A DNA stretch of 64,000 nucleotides from Leptospiraceae bacterium (GTDB lineage: Bacteria; Spirochaetota; Leptospiria; Leptospirales; Leptospiraceae): positions 930,001-994,000 of the forward strand of contig JACKPA010000001.1 of assembly GCA_024233865.1 (NCBI GenBank). Direction: 5' to 3'. Every line of letters begins with the position of its first letter. Position 1 is the first letter of the stretch. A program made the position numbers and the translations under genes. Below the pieces are notes generated by a model, which was not told the origin of the DNA, did no database searches, and saw only the letters and a program-made list of their open reading frames with translations. Positions 1-9,089 of the stretch are shown one piece after another.

Positions 1-147
1 TGACTCATAAGATTTAGAGTTGCTTTTATCAGAAAAGCTATTGTTCTCTATACTTTTGTCAATGAGTACAAGGCAAAGCAAAAAAATGTTGAGTATCTTT
101 AAAATGATATACTGATCTTCTTTATTATCTGTAGTTTCATTCGACAC
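1..147 (-). CDS. Partial small membrane ORF at left edge
   Basis: A minus-strand frame stays open from a GTG codon at 145-147 to the left edge (49 codons). A TAG codon lies in frame two codons upstream, which fixes the furthest possible start. The peptide begins polar (SNETTDNKEDQ), continues into a hydrophobic stretch (IILKILNIFLLCLVLI) that could be one membrane segment, and then becomes Ser/Asn/Lys-rich. An AGGA lies immediately before the GTG, closer than usual for a ribosome binding site. No family is recognised. It could be the 5' end of a divergent membrane protein gene, or chance. Confidence 0.3.
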   Translation of the reverse strand, partial: MSNETTDNKEDQYIILKILNIFLLCLVLIDKSIENNSFSDKSNSKSYES

Positions 148-359
148 GTCCTATTATGAGACATAGCATTTTTGTGGCAAGCACTAAATAGCAATAAACT
201 ATGTAATTAATATGTCATTTTACGTTAATAAAACAAAATCAAAGTTTAGCAACAATAAATTTTCTTGCTATCAAGACCTTATTTTTAAAAATAGAAATAT
301 TTCTTGCTACTAAAATTTTTATATGGCGATATTTAGAGAGTAAAAAATTAATAACAGAA
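148..359. promoter_or_regulatory. AT-rich upstream region with a direct repeat
   Basis: This non-coding stretch precedes the large regulator at 360. The 10-mer TTTCTTGCTA occurs at 261-270 and again at 300-309, 39 bp apart on the same strand and close to the expected promoter of the downstream gene. Paired sites like this can be operator half-sites, but that is inference. I could not assign convincing -35 and -10 boxes. Confidence 0.3.
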
Positions 360-3300
360 ATGGAGATGGTTCAATTAGAAGGATATGATATCCGCGAAAA
401 ATTTTTAGTAGAATCTGGTGTAGAAATATATCGTGGAAAAAACGTAAAACTAAACCAAGCTGTATTTTTAAAAAAAGCCAATACTACTGATGAATTTTCA
501 GACTCTGTTATTGCCCTAAAAAACGAGTATGAGATATATAAATACTTAGATATAGGTTTAAAGTTCCTTGAATTCAAAAGATTACCTGATGGCTTTGTTT
601 TACTTGTAGAGGATACCACTGGTAGTGTCTCCTTAAAAGAACTTATTGAAAAAAATAAGTTAGATTTAGAAATATTCTTCAGATTATCAATTTCAATATG
701 TGAAAACTTATATCAATTGCATTTAAAAAAGATAATTCACAAGAATCTTAAGCCTGCAAGTGTTATTGTAGAAACAAAAAATTGGCAGGCAAAACTTATT
801 AACTTTGGAATTGCGACCAGATTTATTGAGGAAAGAAGGACCACCTCTTTTATTCGCACTCTGGAAGGAAGCATTCATTATATTTCACCGGAACAGACTG
901 GGAGAATGAATAGAGCAGTGGACTACAGAAGTGATTTCTATTCATTAGGTATTACTTTTTATGAAATGCTAACTGGTAGATTACCTTTTGAAAATGAAGA
1001 TTTTTTAGAATTGATTCACTCTCATTTGGCAAGAATTGCCAATCCAGCGCGTATGATCAACCCTGATATTCCTCAAGTTTTGTCCGAAATTATTTCCAAG
1101 TTAATGTCCAAAAATGCTGAAGATAGGTACCAAACCGTTAATGGTTTGAAGCAAGATTTGGAAAAGTGCTATAAGGAATATAAAGAATCAGGAGAAATTT
1201 CTGACTTTGTTTTAGGAACAAAAGATGTTTCGGACGAATTTAAAATAGCCCAAAAACTCTATGGTCGTGAAAAAGATATTGAAGCCTTATTGGATGAGTT
1301 TGGAAAAGTAATAGAAAACGGACAAACACATGTTCAATTGATTGGTGGATATTCTGGAATCGAAAAATCTTCCTTAGTAAAGGAAATTCACAAACCAATT
1401 ACAAAGGCAAAAGGATATTTTTTATACGGAGAATTTGAGCAATTCAAACGTTTGCCTTTGTATGGAATCATCCAAGCATTTTCTAAAATGATAAAGTATA
1501 TTCTGGCAGAGCCACCTGATAAGGTAGAAAATTGGAAGGTAAAAATCCAAAATGCCATTGGCGTAAACGGAAAAGTCATTGTTGATGTGATTCCGGAGTT
1601 AGAATACATTATTGGAAAACAGCCGGATATTAGTGAATTAGACTCCGTCGAAAATGCAAATCGCTTTTATCTTACATTTCAAAATTTCATAAACGTTTTT
1701 TGCTATAAGGATCATCCTATTGCTTTATTTTTGGATGATATACAATGGGCTGATAATGCGTCGCTAAATTTTATTAAAAGTTTAATTTTGGACTTTAGAA
1801 TTAACTATCTTTACCTAATGTTGTCTTATCGAGACAATGAAATAGAATCGACCCACCCATTTTATTCCATCATAGACGAATTAAAAAAGGAAGGTATTCC
1901 TGTTAGTTCGATTTTGTTAAGACCTTTGAGTCTGAATGACATCCATTTATTGTGCAAAGATTCATTGCAGTTTGCAGAATCGGATGATTTAGCTAAATGC
2001 AAATCTCTTGCAGAAGCCATATATTATAAAACAGGTGGCAACTCTTTTTTTATCAATGAATTGTTGAAACAATTGGTGAGAGATGGAAGCATATTTTTTA
2101 ATCACAGTACGAATAGATGGGATTGGGATTATGAAAAGATAGTAAAAAGCCAAGTCTCGGATAATATAATTGAATTGTTGATAGAAAGAATAGAAGCTTT
2201 GCCGGACGATGCAAAAGATATGTTACAATTATCAGCTTGTATTGGTAATAAATTTGATCTTGTTACACTTTCTTATATCAATCAAAAATCTTTAAAAGAT
2301 ACGGCTTTGGAAATTTTAGAAGCAGTTATAGAAGAGCTTGTTTTTCCAGAGTCCGAAGATTATAAAATTTTGATTTCTTCCAATTCCACAAAAGAAGAAG
2401 AGTTAAATAATCCCCAAATGATTAAAAAAGCCAAAGGAATTTTATTTCATTTTAGGCATGATAAGGTACAAGAAGCCTGTTATGAAATGATTGATCCGGA
2501 ACGACGAAAAGCAGTCAGAATTAAAATCGGTCGCTTACTATTGCAAAATACATCTCAGGAAGAATTAGAGGAAAACTTATTTAACATAGTAAGTCATTAC
2601 AACTATGCATCCGAATTGGTTGAGACAGAAGAAGAGAGAGAAAAACTCGTATTATTAAACTTACGTGTTGGTAGAAAAGCAAAGTTTTCAGCTGCGTATA
2701 AAACAGCGTTAGAATACTTTAATTACGCTTTGTTGTTTTTAGGGAAAAATAGATGGAAGGATAAATACGAATTATCATTTGTCGTTTATAGAGAACTTGC
2801 GGAAATGCACTACCTGAATGGCAACTTTGATGAGTCGGAAGAGTTGATCTATGAGTCTATAGATTATATTCATCTTCCTATTCAAAAAGCCGAGCTTTTT
2901 AAGTTACTGATTGTTCAATATACTTTAAGTGGTAGGTTTCTGAATGCTATCATAGCCCTTAGAAAAGGTCTTGAACCCTTGGGAATTGATATTCCAGATG
3001 AAAACAACTTGGAGCAAGCTATCAAAGATGAACTAAAGAAAACCAGAATCAACCTTGGTGATAGAAAAATTTCTTCCTTGATTGATGAAAAGGAAATAAA
3101 TGATCCGGAAAAAAGAATTGCCATAAAAATTTTAACTACAACAACCCCGGCTTCTTATTTTATCAGTCCTTTATTATGGAGTGTAATTGTTTTAAAAACA
3201 GTTAATATATGCCTTGTACACGGAAACGTGGGTGAAGCCTATGGTTATGCTTGTTATGGAATTATTTTAGGCTCAATACTAGGCGATTACAATTCCGGTT

Positions 3301-5606
3301 ATGAATTTGGAAAATTAGCCGTTAAAATGAGTGAAAAGTTTAACAATATTTCTGAAAGAGTAAAAGCAGCTAACGTTTTGGCTAATCATATTATTCCCTG
3401 GGTCAACCATATTAAAATATCAAACCAGATGAATAAATCCGAATCCCTAGTAGTATTGGAATCTGGAGAATTTCAACACGGTAGTTATATATACCTTCAC
3501 ATGTCTGTAAATTACTTTCAACAAGGAGAACATTTATCTACCATAGAGCGAAACAATCAAGAGCTACTTCGTTTTACCTACAAAGTTAAAAATTTTTTGG
3601 CAATAGATACAATCATTGGAGTTGATTTAATAGTAAATAACTTATTAAATAAAAAAGTGAACTTATCTGAATTCAAAACAGAAAGCATGAGAGAAGAAGA
3701 ATTTCTTAAAGGTTGTAAAGAGCACCAAAGTACAATGGCTATTTGCATTTATAAAATTTTAAAAGCACAAGTTTTATATTTATACAATGATTTAAAAAAT
3801 GCTTATAAAGAAATTTTTTCCGCTCGTCGAATGTTACCATACATTACGGGAATTAATTCTGTTGCTGAATATAATTTTTACTATTCCCTAATATTATCTG
3901 CTCTATCTTCTGAAACTATAGAAAAAGAAAAAAACAATTATGTAAAGCAAATAAAACAAAACCAAAAACAAATGAAAGAGTGGGCTAAAAATTGCTCTGA
4001 AAATTATTTACATAAGTATTTACTTGTAGAAGCAGAGCTTGCTAGAATCCAAGATAAAGATTGGAAAACAATACTAGAATTTTATGATTCTGCAATTGAG
4101 GAAGCTCACAAAAATGCTTTTGTACAAGTAGAAGCTTTGTGTAATGAATTAGCTGGAAAATTTTGGATATCCGTTGGCAAACCCAAGTTGGCTGAAAGTT
4201 ATATAGAGAAAGCTTATAGTTGTTATGAAACTTGGGGAGCTGTTCAAAAAATAGAACAGTTAAAGAAGGTTTATCACAACATATTTATTAAAAAGGAAAA
4301 TGATTCAAAAAATGTTTCCATATACAATAAGTCTTTATCAAGAGACGTAATTGATTTTCAATCTATTTTAAAAATTTCTAATGCAATAACCGGTGAAATA
4401 GAGCTGGAAAACCTTTTAAAGAAACTAATAAAGATATTAATCGAAAATACGGGAGCACAAAGAGCTGTTTTGGTGCTAAGAAAAGAAGATGGATTGTATG
4501 TGGAAGCAGAAGGATATATTTCAAATACAATTGATGTTCAAATGAAGTCTATTCTAGTTGGAGACTACAAAACAATTCCGGTATCTTTGATATATTATGT
4601 TGAAAGAACAAAAGAAAATATAGTTTTGGATGAATTAAAATTGGATTTTAGGTTTAACCAAGACGAATATTTGGTTAAAAATAATGTAAAATCAATTTTA
4701 TGTTGTCCGATCATCTATCAAACCGAACTAAAAGGAATTGTATACCTTGAAAACAATATAACTTCCAACGCCTTTCCGGATGATAGACTCCAGGTTTCCG
4801 ATATACTGTTATCTCAAGCTGCCATTGCTTTGGAAAATGCTATTTTGTATTCTAACCTAAGTTCTCATATAGAAGAACGTTCCAGAACAAACACCATTAT
4901 GGAGATTACTCAAAAGATCCAAACGTCTCTTATTCCCAAAGAGTTTCAGTTAAAGGATTACAAAGTTTCAGCCTATATGCAAACAGCTGATGAAGTTGGT
5001 GGAGACTACTACGATATTATAGAAACAGAAAACAAAAAGTTTTTTGTTATCGGAGACGTTTGTGGTCATGGACTTTCAGCCGGTTTGGTTATGATGATGG
5101 TGCAAACTTTAATACATGGTTTTATTCATGCAGGTGTTGTGTCTGTATCAGAAATACTAGTAAAAGTAAACAAGACACTTATTAAAAATATATATAAATT
5201 AAAAGATGATAAATATATGACGTTAACTCTTTTTTCCTTAGAAGAAGATGGTAGAATTATATATTCCGGTTCTCACCAAGATTTATTGGTATACAGAAAA
5301 GAGTTAAAAAAAGTAGAAGCAATAAAAACCTATGGTAGTTGGTTAGGTATTATAGATGATATATCGGATGTAGTTACGGAAAGAGAATTTAGGATGGAAG
5401 CAGGAGACACATTGCTTTTGTTCACTGATGGAATTATCGAAGCGGTAGACTCAAATGGTAGTATGTATAGTAAAGGACAACTAATTAAATTATTAGAAAA
5501 TGAGGGCGAAAACGACCCGGAAACAATTAAACAAAAGCTTATAAACTCCTTGGAAAACTATGTTGTAGATGATGATATTACCTTTATGCTTTTGAAAAAA
5601 TTATAA
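360..5606 (+). CDS. Giant multidomain regulator: kinase-like, AAA ATPase, TPR-like, GAF, PP2C/SpoIIE
   Basis: 1748 aa, presumably cytoplasmic. Order: kinase-like domain (about 10-275), AAA/predicted-ATPase module (about 300-650), helical TPR-like region (about 700-1300), GAF domain (about 1330-1500), SpoIIE-type PP2C phosphatase (about 1520-1748). The kinase fold is recognisable from ISPEQTGRMNR and DYRSDFYSLG, but the catalytic HRD is HKN (127-129) and DFG is NFG (148-150). The Walker A GxxxxGK[ST] is GYSGIEKS, with Glu335 where Gly is expected; Walker B (FLDDIQWAD) looks normal. The phosphatase keeps its metal ligands (EVGGDYYD, GDVCGHG, LFTDGI, DDITFML). Most relatives carry an active kinase and often a C-terminal histidine kinase; here the output is a phosphatase, probably acting on STAS-type partners. 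A second ATG lies at 366. Very likely co-transcribed with the PP2C gene 16 nt downstream. Confidence 0.9.
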   Translation: MEMVQLEGYDIREKFLVESGVEIYRGKNVKLNQAVFLKKANTTDEFSDSVIALKNEYEIYKYLDIGLKFLEFKRLPDGFVLLVEDTTGSVSLKELIEKNKLDLEIFFRLSISICENLYQLHLKKIIHKNLKPASVIVETKNWQAKLINFGIATRFIEERRTTSFIRTLEGSIHYISPEQTGRMNRAVDYRSDFYSLGITFYEMLTGRLPFENEDFLELIHSHLARIANPARMINPDIPQVLSEIISKLMSKNAEDRYQTVNGLKQDLEKCYKEYKESGEISDFVLGTKDVSDEFKIAQKLYGREKDIEALLDEFGKVIENGQTHVQLIGGYSGIEKSSLVKEIHKPITKAKGYFLYGEFEQFKRLPLYGIIQAFSKMIKYILAEPPDKVENWKVKIQNAIGVNGKVIVDVIPELEYIIGKQPDISELDSVENANRFYLTFQNFINVFCYKDHPIALFLDDIQWADNASLNFIKSLILDFRINYLYLMLSYRDNEIESTHPFYSIIDELKKEGIPVSSILLRPLSLNDIHLLCKDSLQFAESDDLAKCKSLAEAIYYKTGGNSFFINELLKQLVRDGSIFFNHSTNRWDWDYEKIVKSQVSDNIIELLIERIEALPDDAKDMLQLSACIGNKFDLVTLSYINQKSLKDTALEILEAVIEELVFPESEDYKILISSNSTKEEELNNPQMIKKAKGILFHFRHDKVQEACYEMIDPERRKAVRIKIGRLLLQNTSQEELEENLFNIVSHYNYASELVETEEEREKLVLLNLRVGRKAKFSAAYKTALEYFNYALLFLGKNRWKDKYELSFVVYRELAEMHYLNGNFDESEELIYESIDYIHLPIQKAELFKLLIVQYTLSGRFLNAIIALRKGLEPLGIDIPDENNLEQAIKDELKKTRINLGDRKISSLIDEKEINDPEKRIAIKILTTTTPASYFISPLLWSVIVLKTVNICLVHGNVGEAYGYACYGIILGSILGDYNSGYEFGKLAVKMSEKFNNISERVKAANVLANHIIPWVNHIKISNQMNKSESLVVLESGEFQHGSYIYLHMSVNYFQQGEHLSTIERNNQELLRFTYKVKNFLAIDTIIGVDLIVNNLLNKKVNLSEFKTESMREEEFLKGCKEHQSTMAICIYKILKAQVLYLYNDLKNAYKEIFSARRMLPYITGINSVAEYNFYYSLILSALSSETIEKEKNNYVKQIKQNQKQMKEWAKNCSENYLHKYLLVEAELARIQDKDWKTILEFYDSAIEEAHKNAFVQVEALCNELAGKFWISVGKPKLAESYIEKAYSCYETWGAVQKIEQLKKVYHNIFIKKENDSKNVSIYNKSLSRDVIDFQSILKISNAITGEIELENLLKKLIKILIENTGAQRAVLVLRKEDGLYVEAEGYISNTIDVQMKSILVGDYKTIPVSLIYYVERTKENIVLDELKLDFRFNQDEYLVKNNVKSILCCPIIYQTELKGIVYLENNITSNAFPDDRLQVSDILLSQAAIALENAILYSNLSSHIEERSRTNTIMEITQKIQTSLIPKEFQLKDYKVSAYMQTADEVGGDYYDIIETENKKFFVIGDVCGHGLSAGLVMMMVQTLIHGFIHAGVVSVSEILVKVNKTLIKNIYKLKDDKYMTLTLFSLEEDGRIIYSGSHQDLLVYRKELKKVEAIKTYGSWLGIIDDISDVVTEREFRMEAGDTLLLFTDGIIEAVDSNGSMYSKGQLIKLLENEGENDPETIKQKLINSLENYVVDDDITFMLLKKL

Positions 5607-5622
5607 TCAGCAGGTGTTATAA

Positions 5623-6789
5623 TTGGAACTTTTACTTGATTATAATTGTATATATTTTGTACAAGTTTTTTTAATAGCTTTATTTTTTTGTTTGTACCTG
5701 CTAGTGATAATACAAAAGAATACTATTGAAATTTATTATATAATTGGATATTGGTTTTTTGTTTTACTTTGTTCACTTGGAAATGTGCTTTTATATTCTT
5801 TGTCTTTGAAGCTTCTCCACATCCAACTATATGCAACTTTGATTATTGTTGGAATCTTTCCTCTTTTCTTTTATAAAATTATTATTAAACCATTGAATAT
5901 TTTATTGTATGCTATGAAAGAAGTAAGCAAGGGTAATTCAAAGGTAACAATACCTGCAACAACGGATGAAATTAGCTTGGCAACACAAACACTAAATCAA
6001 GTCAAAAATGATCTGGAAAATTATATATCCGAAAAATCAAAAACTGAAACTATTATGGAAATTGCCAAAAACATACAAACATCTCTTTTGCCAAGTGACT
6101 TGGATGTTTTTGGTTATGAAATAGTTGCCTACAGTAAACCAGCAGATGATGTTGGGGGAGATTATTATGATATAATAGATGAAAAAGGAAAAAAATATGC
6201 AGTTATTGGGGATGTTTGCGGACATGGGCTTGCTGCCGGACTTATTATGATAATGGCACAAACTCTCATACATAGTTGCCTTCAATCGGGCATTACAGAC
6301 TTAACTGAGATATTGATACGAGTAAATCAAACTCTGCTTTCCAACATAGAACGGTTGCAAGAAGATAAATATATGACACTAACTCTTTTTCGTTTTGAAG
6401 AGAACGGAAAAATCATTCATTCGGGAGCCCACCAAGACATTTTAGTTTATAGAAACCGTACAAAAAAGGTTGAAGCAATTAAAACGTATGGATGTTGGTT
6501 AGGTATTCTAGATGATATATCAGACCTTGTTCGAAATAATGAACTTTTATTGGAAGGTGATGATATGATGTTGCTTTTTACGGATGGAATTATTGAAGCT
6601 ATTGATGAAAATCAGAATCGATATGAGAAAAATCGACTTATCAAATTATTAGAAGAAAACGGAGAGTTTCAGCCTGAATTTGTAAAACAAAAAATTATAG
6701 AGTCTCTTAATGATTATACCATCGAAGACGACATTACCCTTATGGTGTTTAAAAAAATGTCAATTCTCAAGGAAACCAGGTCCATGTAG
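5623..6789 (+). CDS. Membrane-anchored HAMP-PP2C (SpoIIE/RsbU-type) phosphatase
   Basis: 388 aa starting at TTG, with AGGTG about six bases upstream. Three hydrophobic helices occupy about residues 10-92, followed by a HAMP-like linker (about 90-140) and a PP2C domain (about 150-380) with DDVGGDYYD, GDVCGHGLAAG, LFTDGIIEA and EDDITLMV, so the Mn/Mg-binding acidic residues are present. The catalytic part closely resembles the C-terminus of the upstream gene (shared stretches such as DKYMTLTLF and KTYG.WLGI.DDISD), indicating local duplication and fusion or fission. It probably dephosphorylates STAS-domain anti-anti-sigma proteins at the membrane. The stop codon lies inside a perfect hairpin at 6786-6814. 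Confidence 0.88.
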   Translation: MELLLDYNCIYFVQVFLIALFFCLYLLVIIQKNTIEIYYIIGYWFFVLLCSLGNVLLYSLSLKLLHIQLYATLIIVGIFPLFFYKIIIKPLNILLYAMKEVSKGNSKVTIPATTDEISLATQTLNQVKNDLENYISEKSKTETIMEIAKNIQTSLLPSDLDVFGYEIVAYSKPADDVGGDYYDIIDEKGKKYAVIGDVCGHGLAAGLIMIMAQTLIHSCLQSGITDLTEILIRVNQTLLSNIERLQEDKYMTLTLFRFEENGKIIHSGAHQDILVYRNRTKKVEAIKTYGCWLGILDDISDLVRNNELLLEGDDMMLLFTDGIIEAIDENQNRYEKNRLIKLLEENGEFQPEFVKQKIIESLNDYTIEDDITLMVFKKMSILKETRSM

Positions 6790-6814
6790 GGACAGGTCTG
6801 AGACCTGTCCCTAC
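6786..6814. repeat. Perfect 13-bp-arm palindrome, GTAGGGACA family
   Basis: Arms GTAGGGACAGGTC and GACCTGTCCCTAC flank a TGA loop. The left arm contains the TAG stop of the upstream phosphatase, so the repeat is fused to the gene end. It lies between convergent genes and could act as a bidirectional terminator, though there is no T-run. It shares outer ends GTAGGGACA...TGTCCCTAC with the palindrome at 17661-17688, suggesting one mobile palindromic family. Confidence 0.85.
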
Positions 6815-6819
6815 CTGTA

Positions 6820-7911
6820 TCATTCACGATATAGCTTAGTCGTAAAACTAAAAGTACTTCCTTTGTTCAATTCACTTTCTATAAAAAAAATACCACCTGT
6901 AAGCTCTATAAATTCCTTACTTAATTTCAAACCCAGACCAGCTCCTTTTTCTCCTTTTGTACCTTGTGACAATTTATAATTTCCTCCGGCAAGAATTTCT
7001 TTACGAGTATTTTCGCTCATACCGATTCCAAAATCTTTGACATAAACCGTTGCTGCAGCATCACTGATTTCATAACCAATTTCTATTCCAAAGCCGGAAT
7101 TTGTAAATTTAATTGCATTGGCAATTAGATTGGTTAAAACTAATTTTACAATATTTGGATTATTCCAAACATAACATTTATCATAAGAAATATATTTTAA
7201 TTGGATGGATTTCTTTTTTGCAAGTGGTTCGAAAAATGCAATTGTCTCATAGATAATATCTTGCAAATCGAATTTTTCCATACTTATATTATCTTTTTGC
7301 ATTTGATAATATGACCAGTGCATAAGGTTTTCTAAAAATAACCTATTTCTCTTAATGTTTTCAGAAAGCTCTGAAATATATTTTTTCATTTTAGTTTCTG
7401 TTAAATTATTATCAGTAAACAAATGTAGAACTTCATCCAATGCATCAAGGGGACTTCTTAGTTCGTGAGAGAGTATGGAAAGCAATTTGTCTTTAAAATG
7501 ATTGATTTCGTATAAACTATTTTGTGCTTGTCGTAAAGCAAGGTGAGTTTTTATTCTTGCCAAAGTAGTAGCTGCGTGAATTGGCTTTGTAATATAATCC
7601 ACACCACCAACAGAGAAACCTTTCATTTCATCAATTGCATCCGAAAGAGCCGTGACAAATATGATTGGAATATCCTTTGTTTTTGGATTTTCTTTTAACC
7701 TCAAGCATGTTTCATAACCATCCATTTTTGGCATTTTTATATCTAGTAAAATTATATCGGGAATGATATAATTAACCCTTTGCAAAGCTGTTTCCCCATC
7801 TTCTGCAATTAAAACCTTAAATTCTTCTTGCCTAAGCAATTTATATAAAACGTCAAGGTTTTTTGGTTCGTCATCAACGATTAAAATAATATCTTTATCA
7901 ATGCTTCCCAT
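6820..7911 (-). CDS. Receiver-histidine kinase (REC-HisKA-HATPase)
   Basis: 363 aa, soluble, no membrane segment. The N-terminal receiver (about 8-125) has the acidic pair D13/D14, phospho-acceptor D57 (ILLDIKMPKMDGYE), T87 and K109. It is followed by a HisKA helix with H149 (SILSHELRSPLDAL), an N-box (LIANAIKFTNSG), a G1 box (DFGIGMS) and a G2 box (GEKGAGLGLKLSKEF). Receiver-first kinases of this kind usually take phosphate from another kinase and act as relay or feedback elements. It is the last gene of a four-gene leftward operon beginning with a class III cyclase; the gap to the gene upstream is 12 nt. The hairpin at 6786-6814 lies just beyond its 3' end. Confidence 0.9.
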   Translation of the reverse strand: MGSIDKDIILIVDDEPKNLDVLYKLLRQEEFKVLIAEDGETALQRVNYIIPDIILLDIKMPKMDGYETCLRLKENPKTKDIPIIFVTALSDAIDEMKGFSVGGVDYITKPIHAATTLARIKTHLALRQAQNSLYEINHFKDKLLSILSHELRSPLDALDEVLHLFTDNNLTETKMKKYISELSENIKRNRLFLENLMHWSYYQMQKDNISMEKFDLQDIIYETIAFFEPLAKKKSIQLKYISYDKCYVWNNPNIVKLVLTNLIANAIKFTNSGFGIEIGYEISDAAATVYVKDFGIGMSENTRKEILAGGNYKLSQGTKGEKGAGLGLKLSKEFIELTGGIFFIESELNKGSTFSFTTKLYRE

Positions 7912-7923
7912 TTTATGTAAATT

Positions 7924-9075
7924 TCAAAAATACAAATTATAATACAAATTGTATTGGTTTTCCAAAACCGTTTTGCTACTCAAAGGTATTCGAGTGTACC
8001 TAACATCAAAATGAAAACCCTTACTTAGATTGTAAGGTGCCTTGTATTTTTTTTGAAGAACAATAGCATCAATCAGCTGAACAATGTATATTCCCGCAAG
8101 AAAATAAGAGACCTTTTGGTATTGTTGTTTCGCTTCTTTTAATTCATTGTTGCCCTTTTGCAATTGATAAGTTCCATCTAAAATTATGACTTTTTTTAAT
8201 TCCGCTGGATTTACATAAGTTCTAAGCACGAAAGATTCAGCAGAAGTTTGAAAGTTTTCTTTTTTATCTGAAAAATCAGAATACGATTTTAACATGTACA
8301 AGCTTGTTAAGGCGAACAATGAACCATAAAAGATTCCTCTGTATTTGTGAAAATTACTTTTGTATTTGCTTCCGGCATAAAACTGTCCCCATCCCGGTAA
8401 AAGGGCGGAACGTATTATAATATCCCAATCCTCACTTTTAGAAATAGTGTTTTGGGATGGTGAAGAAGGGGGTGGGGGAGTTATCTCTATAATGTCAGCT
8501 TTTTCTATAGTTAAAAAATTTGGATAAGCAACCTCTTTACTATGTGGGTTTTTTAGTTTTAGTTGGTATATGCCATTGGGTAATTCCGAAAGGTCTTTTT
8601 GAATCTCGACTTCTGATTCGCTTTTAACGATAGTATCTTTCACAAAAATTCGATAATCTTTTGATTGAAAAAACACTTCCATATCTTTTTCAAAATGTTT
8701 ACCTTTCAGGAGTATAGGGACATTTTTTTGTCCTTTTTTGACAATTACATTTTTAGGATGCTCTAATTCAGGCTCATAAACCTTAATTACATTCAAACTT
8801 CCCCAATCAGAACGAGTATCAATTTCTTCAAGCTTATTAAAAATGGTAAGTCTTTTTTTGTATTCTCCAGGCTCTAAATACAAATCAATAGAACTATTTC
8901 TAGTCTTTATGGACTTTACAATCTTTTCTTCTTTATCTTTAATTTCTAACAAGTAGTAACTTGCTCCCGGAACTTTTCTCCATTTTAATTCAACCTTTTT
9001 TTCGTCTTTTGCATACGAGGAATTTGCAGTAATCGTAAACAACAAAATCGTAATATATTTTATTTTATTTAGCAT
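7924..9075 (-). CDS. Secreted TIG/fibronectin-like protein with hydrophobic C-terminal domain
   Basis: 383 aa. A signal peptide (ITILLFTITANSSYA) precedes a fibronectin-like strand region (about 25-95), an IPT/TIG-like fold (about 105-190), a Pro-rich linker (PPPPSSPS) and a C-terminal part with two hydrophobic segments. The C-terminal part carries the ALLPGWGQFYAGSKYKS signature seen in DUF5683-type envelope proteins. It is probably exported and attached to the envelope. It lies between a FecR-like protein and a receiver-kinase with 12-14 nt gaps, so it shares their operon. Exact function is unknown; a role in reading or transmitting envelope state is inferred only from its neighbours. Confidence 0.72.
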   Translation of the reverse strand: MLNKIKYITILLFTITANSSYAKDEKKVELKWRKVPGASYYLLEIKDKEEKIVKSIKTRNSSIDLYLEPGEYKKRLTIFNKLEEIDTRSDWGSLNVIKVYEPELEHPKNVIVKKGQKNVPILLKGKHFEKDMEVFFQSKDYRIFVKDTIVKSESEVEIQKDLSELPNGIYQLKLKNPHSKEVAYPNFLTIEKADIIEITPPPPSSPSQNTISKSEDWDIIIRSALLPGWGQFYAGSKYKSNFHKYRGIFYGSLFALTSLYMLKSYSDFSDKKENFQTSAESFVLRTYVNPAELKKVIILDGTYQLQKGNNELKEAKQQYQKVSYFLAGIYIVQLIDAIVLQKKYKAPYNLSKGFHFDVRYTRIPLSSKTVLENQYNLYYNLYF

Positions 9076-9089
9076 AATAAATTTTTCAC

